Assembly (NCBI GenBank): GCA_017632345.1
Contig: JAGBRL010000069.1
Location: forward strand, 62,001 to 126,000
From: Paludibacteraceae bacterium
GTDB lineage: Bacteria; Bacteroidota; Bacteroidia; Bacteroidales; Paludibacteraceae
Direction: 5' to 3'
Length of the DNA stretch: 64,000 nucleotides
How positions within the stretch are numbered: position 1 is the first letter of the stretch; the number at the start of each line of letters is the position of its first letter. Of the stretch, positions 26,783-36,198 are shown piece after piece. Made by a program: the position numbers and the translations under genes. Under the pieces are notes generated by a model that saw only the letters and a list, made by a program, of their open reading frames with translations, was not told where the DNA came from and did no database searches.

Positions 26783-26814
26783 ATCCGCCCGCACGGCAAA
26801 CGTTGCGGGCGGAT
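26783..26814. terminator. Bidirectional terminator between res and the GT-C-like gene
   Basis: Perfect 11-bp stem ATCCGCCCGCA (26783-26793) / TGCGGGCGGAT (26804-26814) followed on the plus strand by AATTTTTC. It ends the RM transcript and faces the convergent minus-strand operon. Confidence 0.8.
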
Positions 26815-26864
26815 AATTTTTCCGCCACAGCAAGACGGCTCATCATTTTTAACGTGCCTATCAC

Positions 26865-28262
26865 CTACTTTACCGGAACGACCCTCACGTCTGCGCCGTC
26901 GATTATCCAGATTGCCTCGTATTTGTTCTTTGACAAAAGCTCCTGCGTCATCTCTTTTACGGCAAGCTCTTTTGCAGCCGGACTATCAAAAGGGCCGATC
27001 AGGGTGTCCGTCACCTCCTTGTTTGCGACAGTGTAGCCAGATTCGTGCTTCACCGCCTTTCCCCACCCAAAAGCATCCCTTGGGATAACGTTGAAATTGG
27101 AATATTTAGTCTCGTTATTATCGACGCTTATCATTCCGACGGTCTGCGGCTTTCCGCTGGTCTGCTCCAAAACCCTCACAGCCATATCTCTTCCCACCAG
27201 TCCAGACTTGTAAGCCTCGTGCCAATGATGAACGTCAGAAATCAATGTTGCAATGATGAAAAGGCCAAACATGGCGGTCTCCTTCTTTTTCAAATCTTCC
27301 GCCGGAAACAAATACCCAATCAAAAGGCTCGCCATGCCAAGCCCCGCGTACGAGTGCATAACGCTCACAAGAGTCACCAGATGAGGAGCGCCGGCGAGGA
27401 AAAAAGACAAAACGAGAATGTACATCATCTTATCCTTTCTGCGCTGAATCATCTTAGAGCATATAGCGCACAGAAACGGCACAGCCAGCAAGAGCGTGAA
27501 AATTGCCAAAGGCAGACAACGAGTCGGAGGATAAGCCAAGGCAGCCATATCCATCGGAATCCAAGTTGTGGAATATTGAACAAGGTCCTTCACGTGGTCC
27601 AGCAGACCGCTTTCCATATACTCTGCATTCAGGGCATTGCCTTGCGGAGTGAGGAGAAGCCGTGCAATTCCGTAGCAAGCGATAAAGCCAAGAGCCAGCA
27701 AACCGTCCTTGACATACTGCGCCGAAACAGCAAGCTTTTTCTCCTGTCCCCACTTTATAATCATCGGAATAAACGCAAACATGATACCATTCTCCTTCAC
27801 AAATATGGCAGTCATGAAACAAGCTACCCAGAGCCATTTCTTCCCTTTCAGATAGAGCCACAAAGCCAGAAGCCCCCAAAATTGCGAATAGACCTGATTT
27901 GCAGAGTCAATATCCAGCACAGAGCCGAGCATTGCCGTTGACAGGTAGAAGAAAGTGGCGGCAATAACATTTTTCTTCGTGAGCAGAAACACCAGCACAG
28001 TACACCCCACATGCCCCAGCAATATCAAAATGTGGTTAAGCGCCGGAAACATCTTGTAGTTCAGCCCTAAGATGTAGCCCATAACCGCGTCAAACGGACG
28101 CCAGTAGCTCTTGTAAGGCAGCAGCCCTTTATTGTCGAAAAAATCGCCGAAATACGGAGTGGTCAAGTATGTCCAGTCGTCAAAAGTAGGGAGAATAAGA
28201 AGCAGTCCCCATAGAAATACCGGAATACTGACCATAAATAATATTTTGATTGACTTTGCCAT
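26865..28262 (-). CDS. Polytopic GT-C-like membrane protein, putative polyprenyl-linked sugar transferase
   Basis: 465 residues with about ten hydrophobic helices and a soluble C-terminal tail (about 390-465). The first loop contains PTFDDWTYL (about residues 25-33): a conserved acidic pair just after the first helix is the catalytic hallmark of GT-C glycosyltransferases that use polyprenyl-phosphate sugars. No named family is recognised. It is last in an operon behind a DPPR-synthase-like UbiA protein and a HAD phosphatase, 28 bp after the latter, so it may transfer the sugar those two enzymes make. That role is inference. Confidence 0.65.
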   Translation of the reverse strand: MAKSIKILFMVSIPVFLWGLLLILPTFDDWTYLTTPYFGDFFDNKGLLPYKSYWRPFDAVMGYILGLNYKMFPALNHILILLGHVGCTVLVFLLTKKNVIAATFFYLSTAMLGSVLDIDSANQVYSQFWGLLALWLYLKGKKWLWVACFMTAIFVKENGIMFAFIPMIIKWGQEKKLAVSAQYVKDGLLALGFIACYGIARLLLTPQGNALNAEYMESGLLDHVKDLVQYSTTWIPMDMAALAYPPTRCLPLAIFTLLLAVPFLCAICSKMIQRRKDKMMYILVLSFFLAGAPHLVTLVSVMHSYAGLGMASLLIGYLFPAEDLKKKETAMFGLFIIATLISDVHHWHEAYKSGLVGRDMAVRVLEQTSGKPQTVGMISVDNNETKYSNFNVIPRDAFGWGKAVKHESGYTVANKEVTDTLIGPFDSPAAKELAVKEMTQELLSKNKYEAIWIIDGADVRVVPVK

Positions 28263-28290
28263 GATAAATCACCTTCCTTATTGTTAATTA

Positions 28291-28884
28291 TTACACCCAG
28301 AAACCTTTGTCGGCGAGTTCGATAATCTCTCTGTCCCCACGGCTATCACCATAAGCGTAGAGAGTGTAAGCCTTGCGGTCCGGCTCCGCCTCCATAAACC
28401 GGCAGACCTTTTCCGGTCCATAACAGTTCCTGGTTGAGAACCTTCCCGTCAGCGCTCCGTTTGAATCTATCTCTATCTTTGTACCTATCACATTATCAAT
28501 TCCATACTTGCGGCAGAAAGGGGCAATCCACTCGTCAACGCTGGCGCTCACCACATACACCTTTGCGCCGTCACTTACATATTGCTGAAAAATTTCAAGG
28601 ACGCTTGTCCGCTTGAACACCTCAATCCTTTCCGAAAATTGCTCGCAGAGCTGTCTGAACACTTTAGCGTCCATTCCTCTGAAGAAAAAAGAAAACACCC
28701 TCTGCTTGCACTTCCAGTTTGGGTACAGCCGGAGCTTCATCAGCGCAATAAAAGGAGAATGCAGCAAAAAGCCGAAGAGAAAGTGCCACTGTCCGCGCGC
28801 AAACCTGATGAACTCCACAAAAGTATCTTTCGTGGTCAACGTGCCATCAAAGTCAAAAACCGCCACAACTCTCTTTTGTTCCAT
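28291..28884 (-). CDS. HAD-IB family phosphatase
   Basis: 197-residue haloacid-dehalogenase phosphatase of the phosphoserine-phosphatase-like IB group. Motif I VFDFDGTLTTKDTF (residues 9-22, nucleophile Asp11), motif II VVSASVDEW (near 114), the motif III lysine in GTKIEIDS (near 133) and motif IV AYGDSRGDREI (near 178) are all intact. It starts 3 bp after the UbiA stop. HAD proteins beside UbiA-type phosphoribosyltransferases are good candidates for removing the 5-phosphate from polyprenyl-phosphoryl-phosphoribose; this substrate is inferred from context. Confidence 0.88.
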   Translation of the reverse strand: MEQKRVVAVFDFDGTLTTKDTFVEFIRFARGQWHFLFGFLLHSPFIALMKLRLYPNWKCKQRVFSFFFRGMDAKVFRQLCEQFSERIEVFKRTSVLEIFQQYVSDGAKVYVVSASVDEWIAPFCRKYGIDNVIGTKIEIDSNGALTGRFSTRNCYGPEKVCRFMEAEPDRKAYTLYAYGDSRGDREIIELADKGFWV

Positions 28885-28887
28885 AAA

Positions 28888-29778
28888 CTACAGATAAATT
28901 ATGATGCCGAAAGAGACAATCCAGCCAATGATGCACAACTGAATAAAGAGGTCGCGCAACAAGATTTTAGTCGGGCTGCCGCTGTCACCGTTGACAAAAG
29001 TTATTTGTATATAACGCATTATAGCCGCCAACACGAAACCAGACGTAAGGTATAGATGCTGGCTTCCGAACCGTTCCGTCACCTCTGGAGACATGGTGTA
29101 CATGATGTAGCAAACCAAAGTCACGCTCCCCACAATGCTGATAGCCGCATTAAGGAACGGAATGTTGTAAGTGTCAACATTTTCGCGAGCTTTCGTTCCG
29201 GTTTCTTGGAACAGCACCACATCGTCTCTTCTCTTGGCCAGAGCGAGGAAGAGCGCGAGCAGGAACGTCATCAGGATAATCCACTGCGAAAGCCAGATGC
29301 CAGTTGCGAAGCCACCCGCCAGAACACGAAGCACGAAGCCGGTCGCTATTATGAATATATCCACTATCGCCTTATTTTTCAGTCCAAAGCAATATGCCAC
29401 GTTCATAAAAAAATAAGCGAGGATTATTAAAGCTATCTTCAGACAGCCACCACCTAAAGCAAAGTCCCCGACCATAACAGCCAAAGCAGAAACTGCGGCG
29501 CACAAGAACATAATGAAGCAAGCCGTCCGTTTGCTGACCCTTCCGCTTGCAACAGGCCTCTCTCTTTTCAGAACATGAACCCTGTCCGACTCAACGTCAA
29601 TAATGTCATTCAAGCAATAGATGCTGCTCGCGGCAGCGCAAAAAGCGACAAACACAACGATTGCAGGCAACAAGTATTCAACCTCAAACAGATGCTTGTC
29701 GAAGAATAACGGAAGAAAGACGAAAAGGTTCTTCGTCCATTGTTGAGGGCGTACAATCTTAAGAGTCTCTTTCAGCAT
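28888..29778 (-). CDS. UbiA-family decaprenyl-phosphate phosphoribosyltransferase-like protein
   Basis: 296-residue intramembrane prenyltransferase with about eight or nine helices. It begins MLKETLKIVRPQQWTKNLFV; the RPxQWxKN block is characteristic of DPPR synthases, which join phosphoribose to polyprenyl phosphate. The two Asp-rich metal sites are present: NDIIDVESD (near 57-65) and AKRRDDVVLF (near 181-190). First gene of a three-gene minus-strand operon with a HAD phosphatase (3 bp apart) and a GT-C-like protein. No DprE1/DprE2 epimerase genes are adjacent, so the product might stay a ribose rather than an arabinose donor. Confidence 0.82.
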   Translation of the reverse strand: MLKETLKIVRPQQWTKNLFVFLPLFFDKHLFEVEYLLPAIVVFVAFCAAASSIYCLNDIIDVESDRVHVLKRERPVASGRVSKRTACFIMFLCAAVSALAVMVGDFALGGGCLKIALIILAYFFMNVAYCFGLKNKAIVDIFIIATGFVLRVLAGGFATGIWLSQWIILMTFLLALFLALAKRRDDVVLFQETGTKARENVDTYNIPFLNAAISIVGSVTLVCYIMYTMSPEVTERFGSQHLYLTSGFVLAAIMRYIQITFVNGDSGSPTKILLRDLFIQLCIIGWIVSFGIIIYL

Positions 29779-30021
29779 TTTTGATTATGTTTTAATTTGC
29801 AGTCCTTGGAGAAATCGGCGGAACGAATTTATAGAAACAGTCTGAAAGCTATTCAGTGCGAAAACTAACAAGTTAAATCCGTCTATGACTTTTCCGCCTA
29901 TTCGAGCCATGCAGGAACGCCAGAACAAAAATAGACTTTTTTTCTTAAACGGCAAAGTCATACTGACCTTCGTCAGTTAAATTTCCACTATAAACCCAAA
30001 GGATTGTGTTCGCATATAGAC

Positions 30022-30123
30022 ATAAAAAAAACCACAACTGGCTTTCTCAAGTTTATTGTGGTTGCTATTTAAAGTATAAATGTTTCCTGAGAACGAAATT
30101 ACAATAAGGATATTGGTCTCGTT
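30022..30123 (-). ncRNA. Candidate small RNA of about 100 nt
   Basis: On the minus strand an exact -7 element TACATTTG (30137-30130) is followed about 7 nt later by a predicted start near 30123, a small hairpin CAATA/TATTG, and a textbook terminator: AACCACAA (30063-30056) / TTGTGGTT (30037-30030) then eight T. No ORF of note lies between. No known Rfam family is recognised (not 6S, SRP or tmRNA by eye). The yidD terminator upstream isolates it from the rnpA operon. Confidence 0.4.
30023..30063 (-). terminator. Intrinsic terminator of the candidate small RNA
   Basis: 8-bp stem (30056-30063 with 30030-30037) followed on the minus strand by a T run at 30030-30024. Confidence 0.7.
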
Positions 30124-30129
30124 ACTTTG

Positions 30130-30137
30130 CAAATGTA
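30130..30137 (-). promoter_or_regulatory. -7 element of the candidate small RNA
   Basis: Minus-strand TACATTTG, an exact TAnnTTTG match. The expected -33 TTG is not at the ideal spacing. Confidence 0.4.
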
Positions 30138-30330
30138 CGCACTTTCATAAACCTGCTTTTCATAAATTCGTTTCTTTTTATTCCAGTTTTTGTTTCATTC
30201 ATGTCTTTTTGCTTAAAAAAAGCCCATTTCATCGAGAAAAACAGCATTTTTTCTTCATCAAAAATTAACTTAGACAGAATAAAATGAGCCTTATTTTCAC
30301 ACTCTCCTGCCCTTGCAGAACCTAAATATA

Positions 30331-30358
30331 CAAAAAAAAATCGTCCGGAAAAAGACGA
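30331..30358 (-). terminator. Intrinsic terminator of rnpA-yidD
   Basis: Minus-strand stem TCGTC (30358-30354) / GACGA (30345-30341) followed by nine T. Confidence 0.75.
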
Positions 30359-30381
30359 CTTCAAAAAGAAACGGATTATTT

Positions 30382-30615
30382 TCACGGAACAGGGTCATAG
30401 CCATGTCCTCCGCCCGGGCGACATTTAGACAGACGCTTCAACGTCAGCCATCCGCCCTTAAAGACGCCATACTTCTTTATCGCAATAACGGCGTACTGCG
30501 AGCAAGTGGGCGTGAACCTGCACGACGGCGGCGTGAGCGGCGAGATGCAATAACGATAAAAATATATCGGAAGCAAGAACAGTTCTGTGAAAGCCCTTTT
30601 CAACAAAGCAATCAT
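30382..30615 (-). CDS. yidD: Membrane protein insertion efficiency factor YidD
   Basis: 77-residue small membrane-associated protein that aids YidC-dependent insertion. The whole family block is present: [23 protein letters not shown] and the C-terminal [13 protein letters not shown]. It starts one base after the rnpA stop codon, the classic rnpA-yidD pairing, and its stop is followed by a T-rich hairpin terminator. Confidence 0.94.
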   Translation of the reverse strand: MIALLKRAFTELFLLPIYFYRYCISPLTPPSCRFTPTCSQYAVIAIKKYGVFKGGWLTLKRLSKCRPGGGHGYDPVP

Positions 30616-30616
30616 T

Positions 30617-31015
30617 TTACGGAAGCTTTTTAATTAATTTATCCAAAGCGACACGCACCTTCTTTTCCACAAAGCGAAAATCCTCCACCTTGTCTGCAAT
30701 ATAATTAAAAGAGAAATGCAGCTGATACTCCTTACCCTCAAGGGCTGCAAACAGCGGAGCCTTGTTAATTCTGTACGCTTCGCGCATCAGGCGTTTGAGT
30801 CTGTTTCTGTCCACGGCATGCTTAAACCTCTTTTTAGGAGCGCTCACCATCAGTCTTGCCGGCACATCAGACTCCTTTTCTTTAGGCACAGCAAGGAACA
30901 CCACCCTCACAGGATAGGCGATAAAAGCCGTTCCGCGCGCAAAAAGGCTCTCCGTCGCAGTCTTTCCAAAAAGATGCTCCGCCTTAGGAAACGTATTTCG
31001 AGGTTTGTTCTGCAT
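30617..31015 (-). CDS. rnpA: Ribonuclease P protein component
   Basis: 132-residue protein subunit of RNase P, needed for 5' maturation of tRNA. The RNR signature is [19 protein letters not shown] near residue 70, and the N-terminal [12 protein letters not shown] matches the family. I start at 31015 (MQNKPRNTF..); the frame stays open 14 codons further but that segment overlaps the hemD terminator hairpin. yidD follows after one base. Confidence 0.94.
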   Translation of the reverse strand: MQNKPRNTFPKAEHLFGKTATESLFARGTAFIAYPVRVVFLAVPKEKESDVPARLMVSAPKKRFKHAVDRNRLKRLMREAYRINKAPLFAALEGKEYQLHFSFNYIADKVEDFRFVEKKVRVALDKLIKKLP

Positions 31016-31040
31016 TCCGCACAAATTAAAGTAAAAGAAA

Positions 31041-31081
31041 AGGCTACGGCGCAGCACACAATTTGCCAGTCGCCATAGCCT
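31041..31081 (-). terminator. Intrinsic terminator of DUF4271-hemD
   Basis: Stem AGGCTA/TAGCCT (31041-31046 with 31076-31081), one C-A mismatch, then GGCG/CGCC (31048-31051 with 31071-31074); on the minus strand TTTTCTTTTA follows. It separates hemD from rnpA. Confidence 0.7.
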
Positions 31082-31098
31082 GTTATTCCATCAAAAGA

Positions 31099-31881
31099 TT
31101 ATTTTTTCTTATTATACTCCTTGATAAACTGGTCGATAGCCACAGCCATGGAAGGAGCGGTCGGGGTCGGAGCCTCAATATCCACCCTCAAGCCAGCCTC
31201 TTTTGCAGCCTTGGCTGTAGTAGGCCCAAAGCAGCCGATCTTAATCTCGCCCTGGTCAAACTCAGGGAAGTTCTTGAACAGCGAGTTGATTCCGGACGGG
31301 CTGAAGAACACAAGCATATCATACTTGAAGTTCTTGTCCTGCGTGAAATCGGTGCTCACAGTCTTGTACATCACCGCCTTAGTATAAGTTATCTTATTCT
31401 TTTCAAGAAGAGACACTATGTCGTCCTTTTTGTCATCCACAGACTTGTTCACATCATAAACATCTGCCACAGACACAAGATATTTTTCGTCTGAGTGTTT
31501 GTTTATAACCACCATAAGGTCTTCAATCTTTCCAGTCGCACCGAAAAATATTTTACGCTTACGATACTGGATATACTTCTGCAAATAAAGAGCCACAGAC
31601 TCAGAGATGCAAAAATACTTCATTGTTTCCGGAACTGACACTCTGAGTTCCTCGCAAAGTCGGAAGAAATGGTCTATCGCAGTTCTTGCAGTGAAGATTA
31701 TCGCCGAATGGTCCAGAATTGCGACCTTCTGCTGTCGAAAATCTTTTGCCAATATAGGCTCAACATGAATGAACGGTCTGAAATCCAATGTCACTCCGTG
31801 TTTTTCTGCCATGTCAAAATAAGGCGACTTCTCTGTCGTTGGCTTTGGCTGCGACACCAAAATTTTTTTTATCTTTAGCAT
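31099..31881 (-). CDS. hemD: Uroporphyrinogen-III synthase
   Basis: 260-residue enzyme closing the tetrapyrrole ring from hydroxymethylbilane. Recognised by its overall two-domain HemD layout: an N-terminal KILVSQPKP start, IFTARTAIDHFFR near residue 61, YLVSVADVYD near 134, and the C-terminal FFSPSGINSLFKNFPEF .. IGCFGPTTAKAAKEAGL segment, which is the most conserved part of the family. HemD is weakly conserved, so identification rests on this segment and on the usual Bacteroidota pairing with DUF4271, which ends 20 bp upstream. Confidence 0.88.
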   Translation of the reverse strand: MLKIKKILVSQPKPTTEKSPYFDMAEKHGVTLDFRPFIHVEPILAKDFRQQKVAILDHSAIIFTARTAIDHFFRLCEELRVSVPETMKYFCISESVALYLQKYIQYRKRKIFFGATGKIEDLMVVINKHSDEKYLVSVADVYDVNKSVDDKKDDIVSLLEKNKITYTKAVMYKTVSTDFTQDKNFKYDMLVFFSPSGINSLFKNFPEFDQGEIKIGCFGPTTAKAAKEAGLRVDIEAPTPTAPSMAVAIDQFIKEYNKKK

Positions 31882-31901
31882 TACGTTTAAATTAGTCTAA
31901 A

Positions 31902-33146
31902 TTACACCTTTCCTATAATGCTCCCGACCCCGAATATCAGAGCGGAAACGGGTAAAATTTCTAGGGTGCAAAGATACAAAATCAAATAGAATATTGAAAA
32001 CGCGCCAGAGAAAAAAAGCGCATTTAATTTGTATAAAAACAGCAATGCGGAGAGAATCACGATGAAAAGCCCCAGCCAAACCGCCACAAACGCCACCGAC
32101 ATCGGCGAAAACGATATGCATAAATTGACCGGAAAAAGAGCCAGACCCAGCAGCACGAGTATGTAATTATAGCTTCTCATCCATACAAAAGTATGTTCCC
32201 TCGAAAAAAAGACGTATCCAAGGAGCGACGACATCATATCCTTAAATATAAAAAACGCGCTCACAAGTCCAAACGTGGCCGCCAGCCCCAAAAAGTACGA
32301 GCCGGACTTTGTTCCGACCAATTCCGCATACGCCAAATAGACAAACACCGACACGGAGACCAACGACAATAACGTCAGCACAAACCTTGAGAACGATGTC
32401 TGCGCGTTAGAGACCGCCAAATTCAGCCTGTTCAGGCGGAACAGTTCCTTAAACTCAACCTCCAGCTGCTTCTTCTGATTGGAATACATAAGCCCGAACA
32501 GGAAAAACAGGATAAACATCATCGGCACAAACCATATTTGAGAATACAAAGCTTCATGCCGCGCTTCTCCGTCCTTATTCAGCGCGGACGTTATCCGCAC
32601 CTCCGTCAAAGGCTTGCCTGCGGTTACGGCCGTCAGATTTACGCTCTGAACACTCTTCCCGCCAATCGAATCTATCACCCTGCCGATACTGTCAAACCTG
32701 CTTAACGAGGAGAGGCTTTTAGCCCAGCCTGCATAAGTCGTCACGTCCAACTCTCCTGCTGAAGTCTGACGCAACGGCGAGTTTTCCAGCACGAAGTCGG
32801 CCGACAAAGAATCTTTCACGGATTCGCTATCAAGCACGGCCGCCGCCTGCGTTTCTGGCATCACATTTTGCACCGGACTCTTTTTCTTACGTGGCGCTTC
32901 TATCTCCAAATTCTGCGTCGCGGCATCAATCGCCATCCGAAGAGTAACCTCAGACTTTGCCGGAGCGCTCTTTTCTTTCGCCAAAACGCTCTGAACAGAA
33001 TCAGCGCCACTCCTGTCCTGGCTCTTAGCCATTGGCAAGGCGGTCTCTGCTTTTGCGGGTTCTGCACTCGCGGACGGAAGACTTTGCACGTCAAAACCGC
33101 CTCCCGACACCGCAGTGTCTTTCATTAATGTATCGATTTCAGCCAT
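31902..33146 (-). CDS. DUF4271 membrane protein
   Basis: 414 residues. The N-terminal half (about 1-190) is a hydrophilic Ser/Ala/Glu-rich region without clear fold; the C-terminal half has about six hydrophobic helices beginning YSQIWFVPMMFILFFLFGLMY and holds the DUF4271 domain seen upstream of hemD across Bacteroidota. Start at 33146 (MAEIDTLMKDTAV..): longer starts at 33188 or 33218 would overlap the ispD promoter or gene. Function unknown; the long disordered N-terminus is unusual, as many DUF4271 proteins are near 220 residues. Confidence 0.75.
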   Translation of the reverse strand: MAEIDTLMKDTAVSGGGFDVQSLPSASAEPAKAETALPMAKSQDRSGADSVQSVLAKEKSAPAKSEVTLRMAIDAATQNLEIEAPRKKKSPVQNVMPETQAAAVLDSESVKDSLSADFVLENSPLRQTSAGELDVTTYAGWAKSLSSLSRFDSIGRVIDSIGGKSVQSVNLTAVTAGKPLTEVRITSALNKDGEARHEALYSQIWFVPMMFILFFLFGLMYSNQKKQLEVEFKELFRLNRLNLAVSNAQTSFSRFVLTLLSLVSVSVFVYLAYAELVGTKSGSYFLGLAATFGLVSAFFIFKDMMSSLLGYVFFSREHTFVWMRSYNYILVLLGLALFPVNLCISFSPMSVAFVAVWLGLFIVILSALLFLYKLNALFFSGAFSIFYLILYLCTLEILPVSALIFGVGSIIGKV

Positions 33147-33164
33147 ATAATCAGAATTATTCTG

Positions 33165-33172
33165 CAAAATTA
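33165..33172 (-). promoter_or_regulatory. -7 element of the DUF4271-hemD promoter
   Basis: Minus-strand TAATTTTG, exact TAnnTTTG match, 19 bp upstream of the chosen ATG; divergent to ispD. Confidence 0.45.
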
Positions 33173-33211
33173 ATGATTTTTTTTGCATATTTGCCTTCAA
33201 AATAATCAATA

Positions 33212-33916
33212 ATGACACCGACAGAAAAATACGTTATAATTGTTGCCGGCGGAAAAGGCCTGCGCATGGGCGGAGATTTGCCTAAACAGTTCATCTCTTT
33301 GGACGGCTGGCCCATCCTGATGCGCACCATATACGCCTTTTTCTCAAACGACGAAAAGAGCAACATAATAGTTGTGCTGCCCGAAATCATGATTCCGTTC
33401 TGGAACGACCTCGTGCAGAAACACAGGTTTTCAGTTCCGCACAAGGTTGTTTGCGGCGGCGAGACTCGCTTTCATTCAGTGAAGAACGGGCTGAGCCTTG
33501 TGCCGGACAGTCCGAACGCTTGCGTGGCTGTTCATGACGGCGTGCGTCCGTTCGTGTCTGGCGACGTGATTGCGGAAGCGTTCGGCGAGGCTGCGAAATC
33601 TGGCTCCGCCGTGCCGGTCGTCGAGTCTGTTGACTCCGTAAGGCAGATAACCGGCGACGGCAACAAAGCTGTGGACAGAAGTTCGCTGCGTTTGGTGCAG
33701 ACTCCGCAGGTCTTCTCGTCCAAAATTTTGCACGAGGCCTACAGACAGCCGTATTCAGACTTTTTCACCGACGATGCGAGCGTGGCGGAAGCTATAGGCC
33801 AACACATATCCCTTACGAAAGGCAACCGCGAAAATGTAAAAATCACGACACCTTTCGACATCGAGATTGCCAAAGTTCTAATAAACTCCGGAAATTGGAA
33901 CATTGACGTAAAATAA
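33212..33916 (+). CDS. ispD: 2-C-methyl-D-erythritol 4-phosphate cytidylyltransferase
   Basis: 234-residue enzyme of the MEP isoprenoid pathway, coupling CTP to methylerythritol phosphate. The nucleotide-binding loop VAGGKGLRMGGDLPKQFI lies at residues 11-28, with CVAVHDGVRPFVS near 104 and RLVQTPQVF near 152, all typical of IspD. It is divergent from DUF4271 and is followed 11 bp later by recG, probably co-transcribed. Confidence 0.95.
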   Translation: MTPTEKYVIIVAGGKGLRMGGDLPKQFISLDGWPILMRTIYAFFSNDEKSNIIVVLPEIMIPFWNDLVQKHRFSVPHKVVCGGETRFHSVKNGLSLVPDSPNACVAVHDGVRPFVSGDVIAEAFGEAAKSGSAVPVVESVDSVRQITGDGNKAVDRSSLRLVQTPQVFSSKILHEAYRQPYSDFFTDDASVAEAIGQHISLTKGNRENVKITTPFDIEIAKVLINSGNWNIDVK

Positions 33917-33927
33917 AAAGATTCTTT

Positions 33928-36036
33928 ATGTCAGAACTGTCAACAAAAGATATTATGTATCTGCCCGGAGTAGGACCGAAAAAGGCAGACTTGCTAAAAA
34001 AGGAGATAGAGGTTTTTTCCGTCGAGGACATGCTTTTCTATTTCCCGTTCCGGTATGTTGACCGCAGCCAGTATTATAAAATTAAAGACATAACATCAAC
34101 ATCTGCCTACGTGCAGATAAGAGGTACCATCACCGCTATACAGAAAGTGGGTTCGGGACGAAATATGAGGCTCTCCGCTGTCTTTTCTGACGGCGACTCT
34201 TCTGTTGAGCTTGTGTGGTTCAAAGGGGTGAAGTACATCGAAGACAAATACAAGCCGGGCGTAGAATATGTGATTTTCGGCAAGCCATCTGCCTTTAACG
34301 GAAAATACAACTTTGTCCACCCTGAAATTGAGTCGCCGGACGACGCTAAAACCAAACAGACCGCAGGTGGGCTGCTGGGCGTTTACAACACAACGGAGAA
34401 AATGAAGAGCGGCTTTCTGACGTCCAAGGCTATACAGAACATAATGTTCTCCATTGTCAAAAACATCCTCTCTTCTTACGAACTGCCGGAGACACTCCCT
34501 GCCTATATTCTGCAAAAGCTTAATTTGCTAAGGCTTCACGACTCAATTCTTAACATACACTTTCCTAAGAACTCCGACCTGCTGCAAAAAGCGCAGTTCA
34601 GACTGAAGTTCGAGGAACTCTTCTACGTGCAGCTGAATATTTTGCGGCATACAAAGATTCGCTCGCAACGCTACAAAGGCTTTCCGTTTGACAAAATCGG
34701 CGACTATTTCAACACTTTCTACAAAGAGTGTCTGCCGTTTGACTTGACTGACGCGCAGAAGCGTGTAATCAGGGAGATACGCGCAGATGTCGGCAGCGGC
34801 AGACAGATGAACAGGCTCCTGCAAGGCGACGTGGGCAGCGGAAAAACGCTCGTGGCACTGATGGTGATGCTCATGGCTATTGACAACAACTTTCAAGCTT
34901 GCATGATGGCTCCGACAGAAATTCTTGCCAATCAGCACCTTGAATCTGTCTGCTCTATGATAGGCAAACTAAATATAAAAGTCGCCCTGCTGACCGGCAG
35001 CACCAAAAAGTCCGAACGCGACAAACTGCTGCAGCAACTGGAAAGCGGGGAGATACATATTCTAATCGGCACTCACGCTCTGCTCGAAGACAGGGTTGTG
35101 TTCAAAAACCTCGGCATGGTGATTATAGACGAACAGCACCGTTTCGGGGTTGCGCAACGCGCTAAACTTTGGAATAAGAACGTGCAGCCGCCACACGTGC
35201 TTGTCATGACGGCAACCCCTATTCCGCGCACACTGGCGATGACACTTTACGGCGACCTCGACGTTTCCGTGATAGACCAGCTGCCTCCTGGCAGAAAACC
35301 GATACAGACTTTCCATCAGTTCGATATAAAGAAAGCCGGGATTTACGATTTTGTACGCAAACAGATAAACGCAGGCAGACAAGCGTATGTAGTCTATCCG
35401 CTCATCCAAGAATCTGAGAAATCTGACTACAAAAACTTGGAATCCGGCTTCGAGCAACTAAAACAGATTTTCCCTGAATATAAGATATGCATGGTTCACG
35501 GAAAGATGAAGGCGGCAGAAAAAGATGAGCAGATGCAGAAATTCGCATCTGGAGAAGCTCACATATTGGTGTCAACCACCGTCATAGAAGTTGGGGTCAA
35601 TGTGCCAAACGCCTCAGTTATGATTATAGAGAGCGCCGAACGGTTCGGTCTATCCCAGCTGCACCAGCTGAGAGGCAGAGTTGGACGAGGCGCCGAGCAG
35701 AGTTACTGCATTCTGATCACTTCCGTGAAACTATCTAAAGAGAGTCGCCAGCGCATGGACATCATGGTTCAGTCTAACGACGGATTCGAGATTTCAGAAG
35801 CCGACCTGAAGATGCGCGGACCAGGTGACCTGGAAGGCACTCAGCAAAGCGGAATACCATTTAACCTGAAAATAGCCAATCTCGCAAATGACGGACAAAT
35901 CCTGCAACTCGCAAGGGAGACGGCTTTGGAAATATTAGAAGAAGACCCTTCTCTTGACGGCGAAAAAAACTTTGTGCTTAACAGACAGCTAAACCAGCTT
36001 GCAAAAGGCAAAATAAACTGGGGAGCGATAAGTTAA
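33928..36036 (+). CDS. recG: ATP-dependent DNA helicase RecG
   Basis: 702-residue helicase that rewinds stalled replication forks. An N-terminal HhH/wedge OB-fold domain ([15 protein letters not shown] near residue 12; [11 protein letters not shown] near 96) precedes SF2 motifs: [12 protein letters not shown] (Walker A, near 300), the DEQH box in [12 protein letters not shown] (near 398), [12 protein letters not shown] (motif III), and [17 protein letters not shown] and QLRGRVGRG (motifs V, VI). Full length for the family. Follows ispD by 11 bp. Confidence 0.96.
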   Translation: MSELSTKDIMYLPGVGPKKADLLKKEIEVFSVEDMLFYFPFRYVDRSQYYKIKDITSTSAYVQIRGTITAIQKVGSGRNMRLSAVFSDGDSSVELVWFKGVKYIEDKYKPGVEYVIFGKPSAFNGKYNFVHPEIESPDDAKTKQTAGGLLGVYNTTEKMKSGFLTSKAIQNIMFSIVKNILSSYELPETLPAYILQKLNLLRLHDSILNIHFPKNSDLLQKAQFRLKFEELFYVQLNILRHTKIRSQRYKGFPFDKIGDYFNTFYKECLPFDLTDAQKRVIREIRADVGSGRQMNRLLQGDVGSGKTLVALMVMLMAIDNNFQACMMAPTEILANQHLESVCSMIGKLNIKVALLTGSTKKSERDKLLQQLESGEIHILIGTHALLEDRVVFKNLGMVIIDEQHRFGVAQRAKLWNKNVQPPHVLVMTATPIPRTLAMTLYGDLDVSVIDQLPPGRKPIQTFHQFDIKKAGIYDFVRKQINAGRQAYVVYPLIQESEKSDYKNLESGFEQLKQIFPEYKICMVHGKMKAAEKDEQMQKFASGEAHILVSTTVIEVGVNVPNASVMIIESAERFGLSQLHQLRGRVGRGAEQSYCILITSVKLSKESRQRMDIMVQSNDGFEISEADLKMRGPGDLEGTQQSGIPFNLKIANLANDGQILQLARETALEILEEDPSLDGEKNFVLNRQLNQLAKGKINWGAIS

Positions 36037-36198
36037 GGCAACTTCTTCTCTAAATCAAAACGCACTTGCACGCCGTCAAAACAGAGAGAAGCTCTTTGTC
36101 ACACATTACAAATCAAGACAAAAACGCCTCAAACAAAACAGATGTTAAAAAAAAGAAAAAAAAGAGCGATTTTTCTATTCTAAAAAGAAAAAAAAACT

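Larger units (their letters stand above)
29779..30381. other. Intergenic region with a candidate small RNA gene
   Basis: 603 bp without a convincing ORF; an 87-codon minus-strand frame at 30122-30385 is Phe/Lys/Met-rich and overlaps the yidD terminator, so I treat it as spurious. It holds a tight hairpin ACTGAC-CTTC-GTCAGT (29962-29977), the candidate small RNA with its terminator (30022-30123), and the rnpA-yidD terminator (30331-30358). Confidence 0.55.

Noticed and set aside
26749..26817. 23-codon frame overlapping the res stop
   Set aside because: It runs straight through the terminator hairpin and has no protein-like features.
30122..30385. 87-codon minus-strand frame before yidD's terminator
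   Set aside because: Rich in Phe, Lys and Met as expected from AT-rich DNA, and it crosses the rnpA-yidD terminator; no family recognised.
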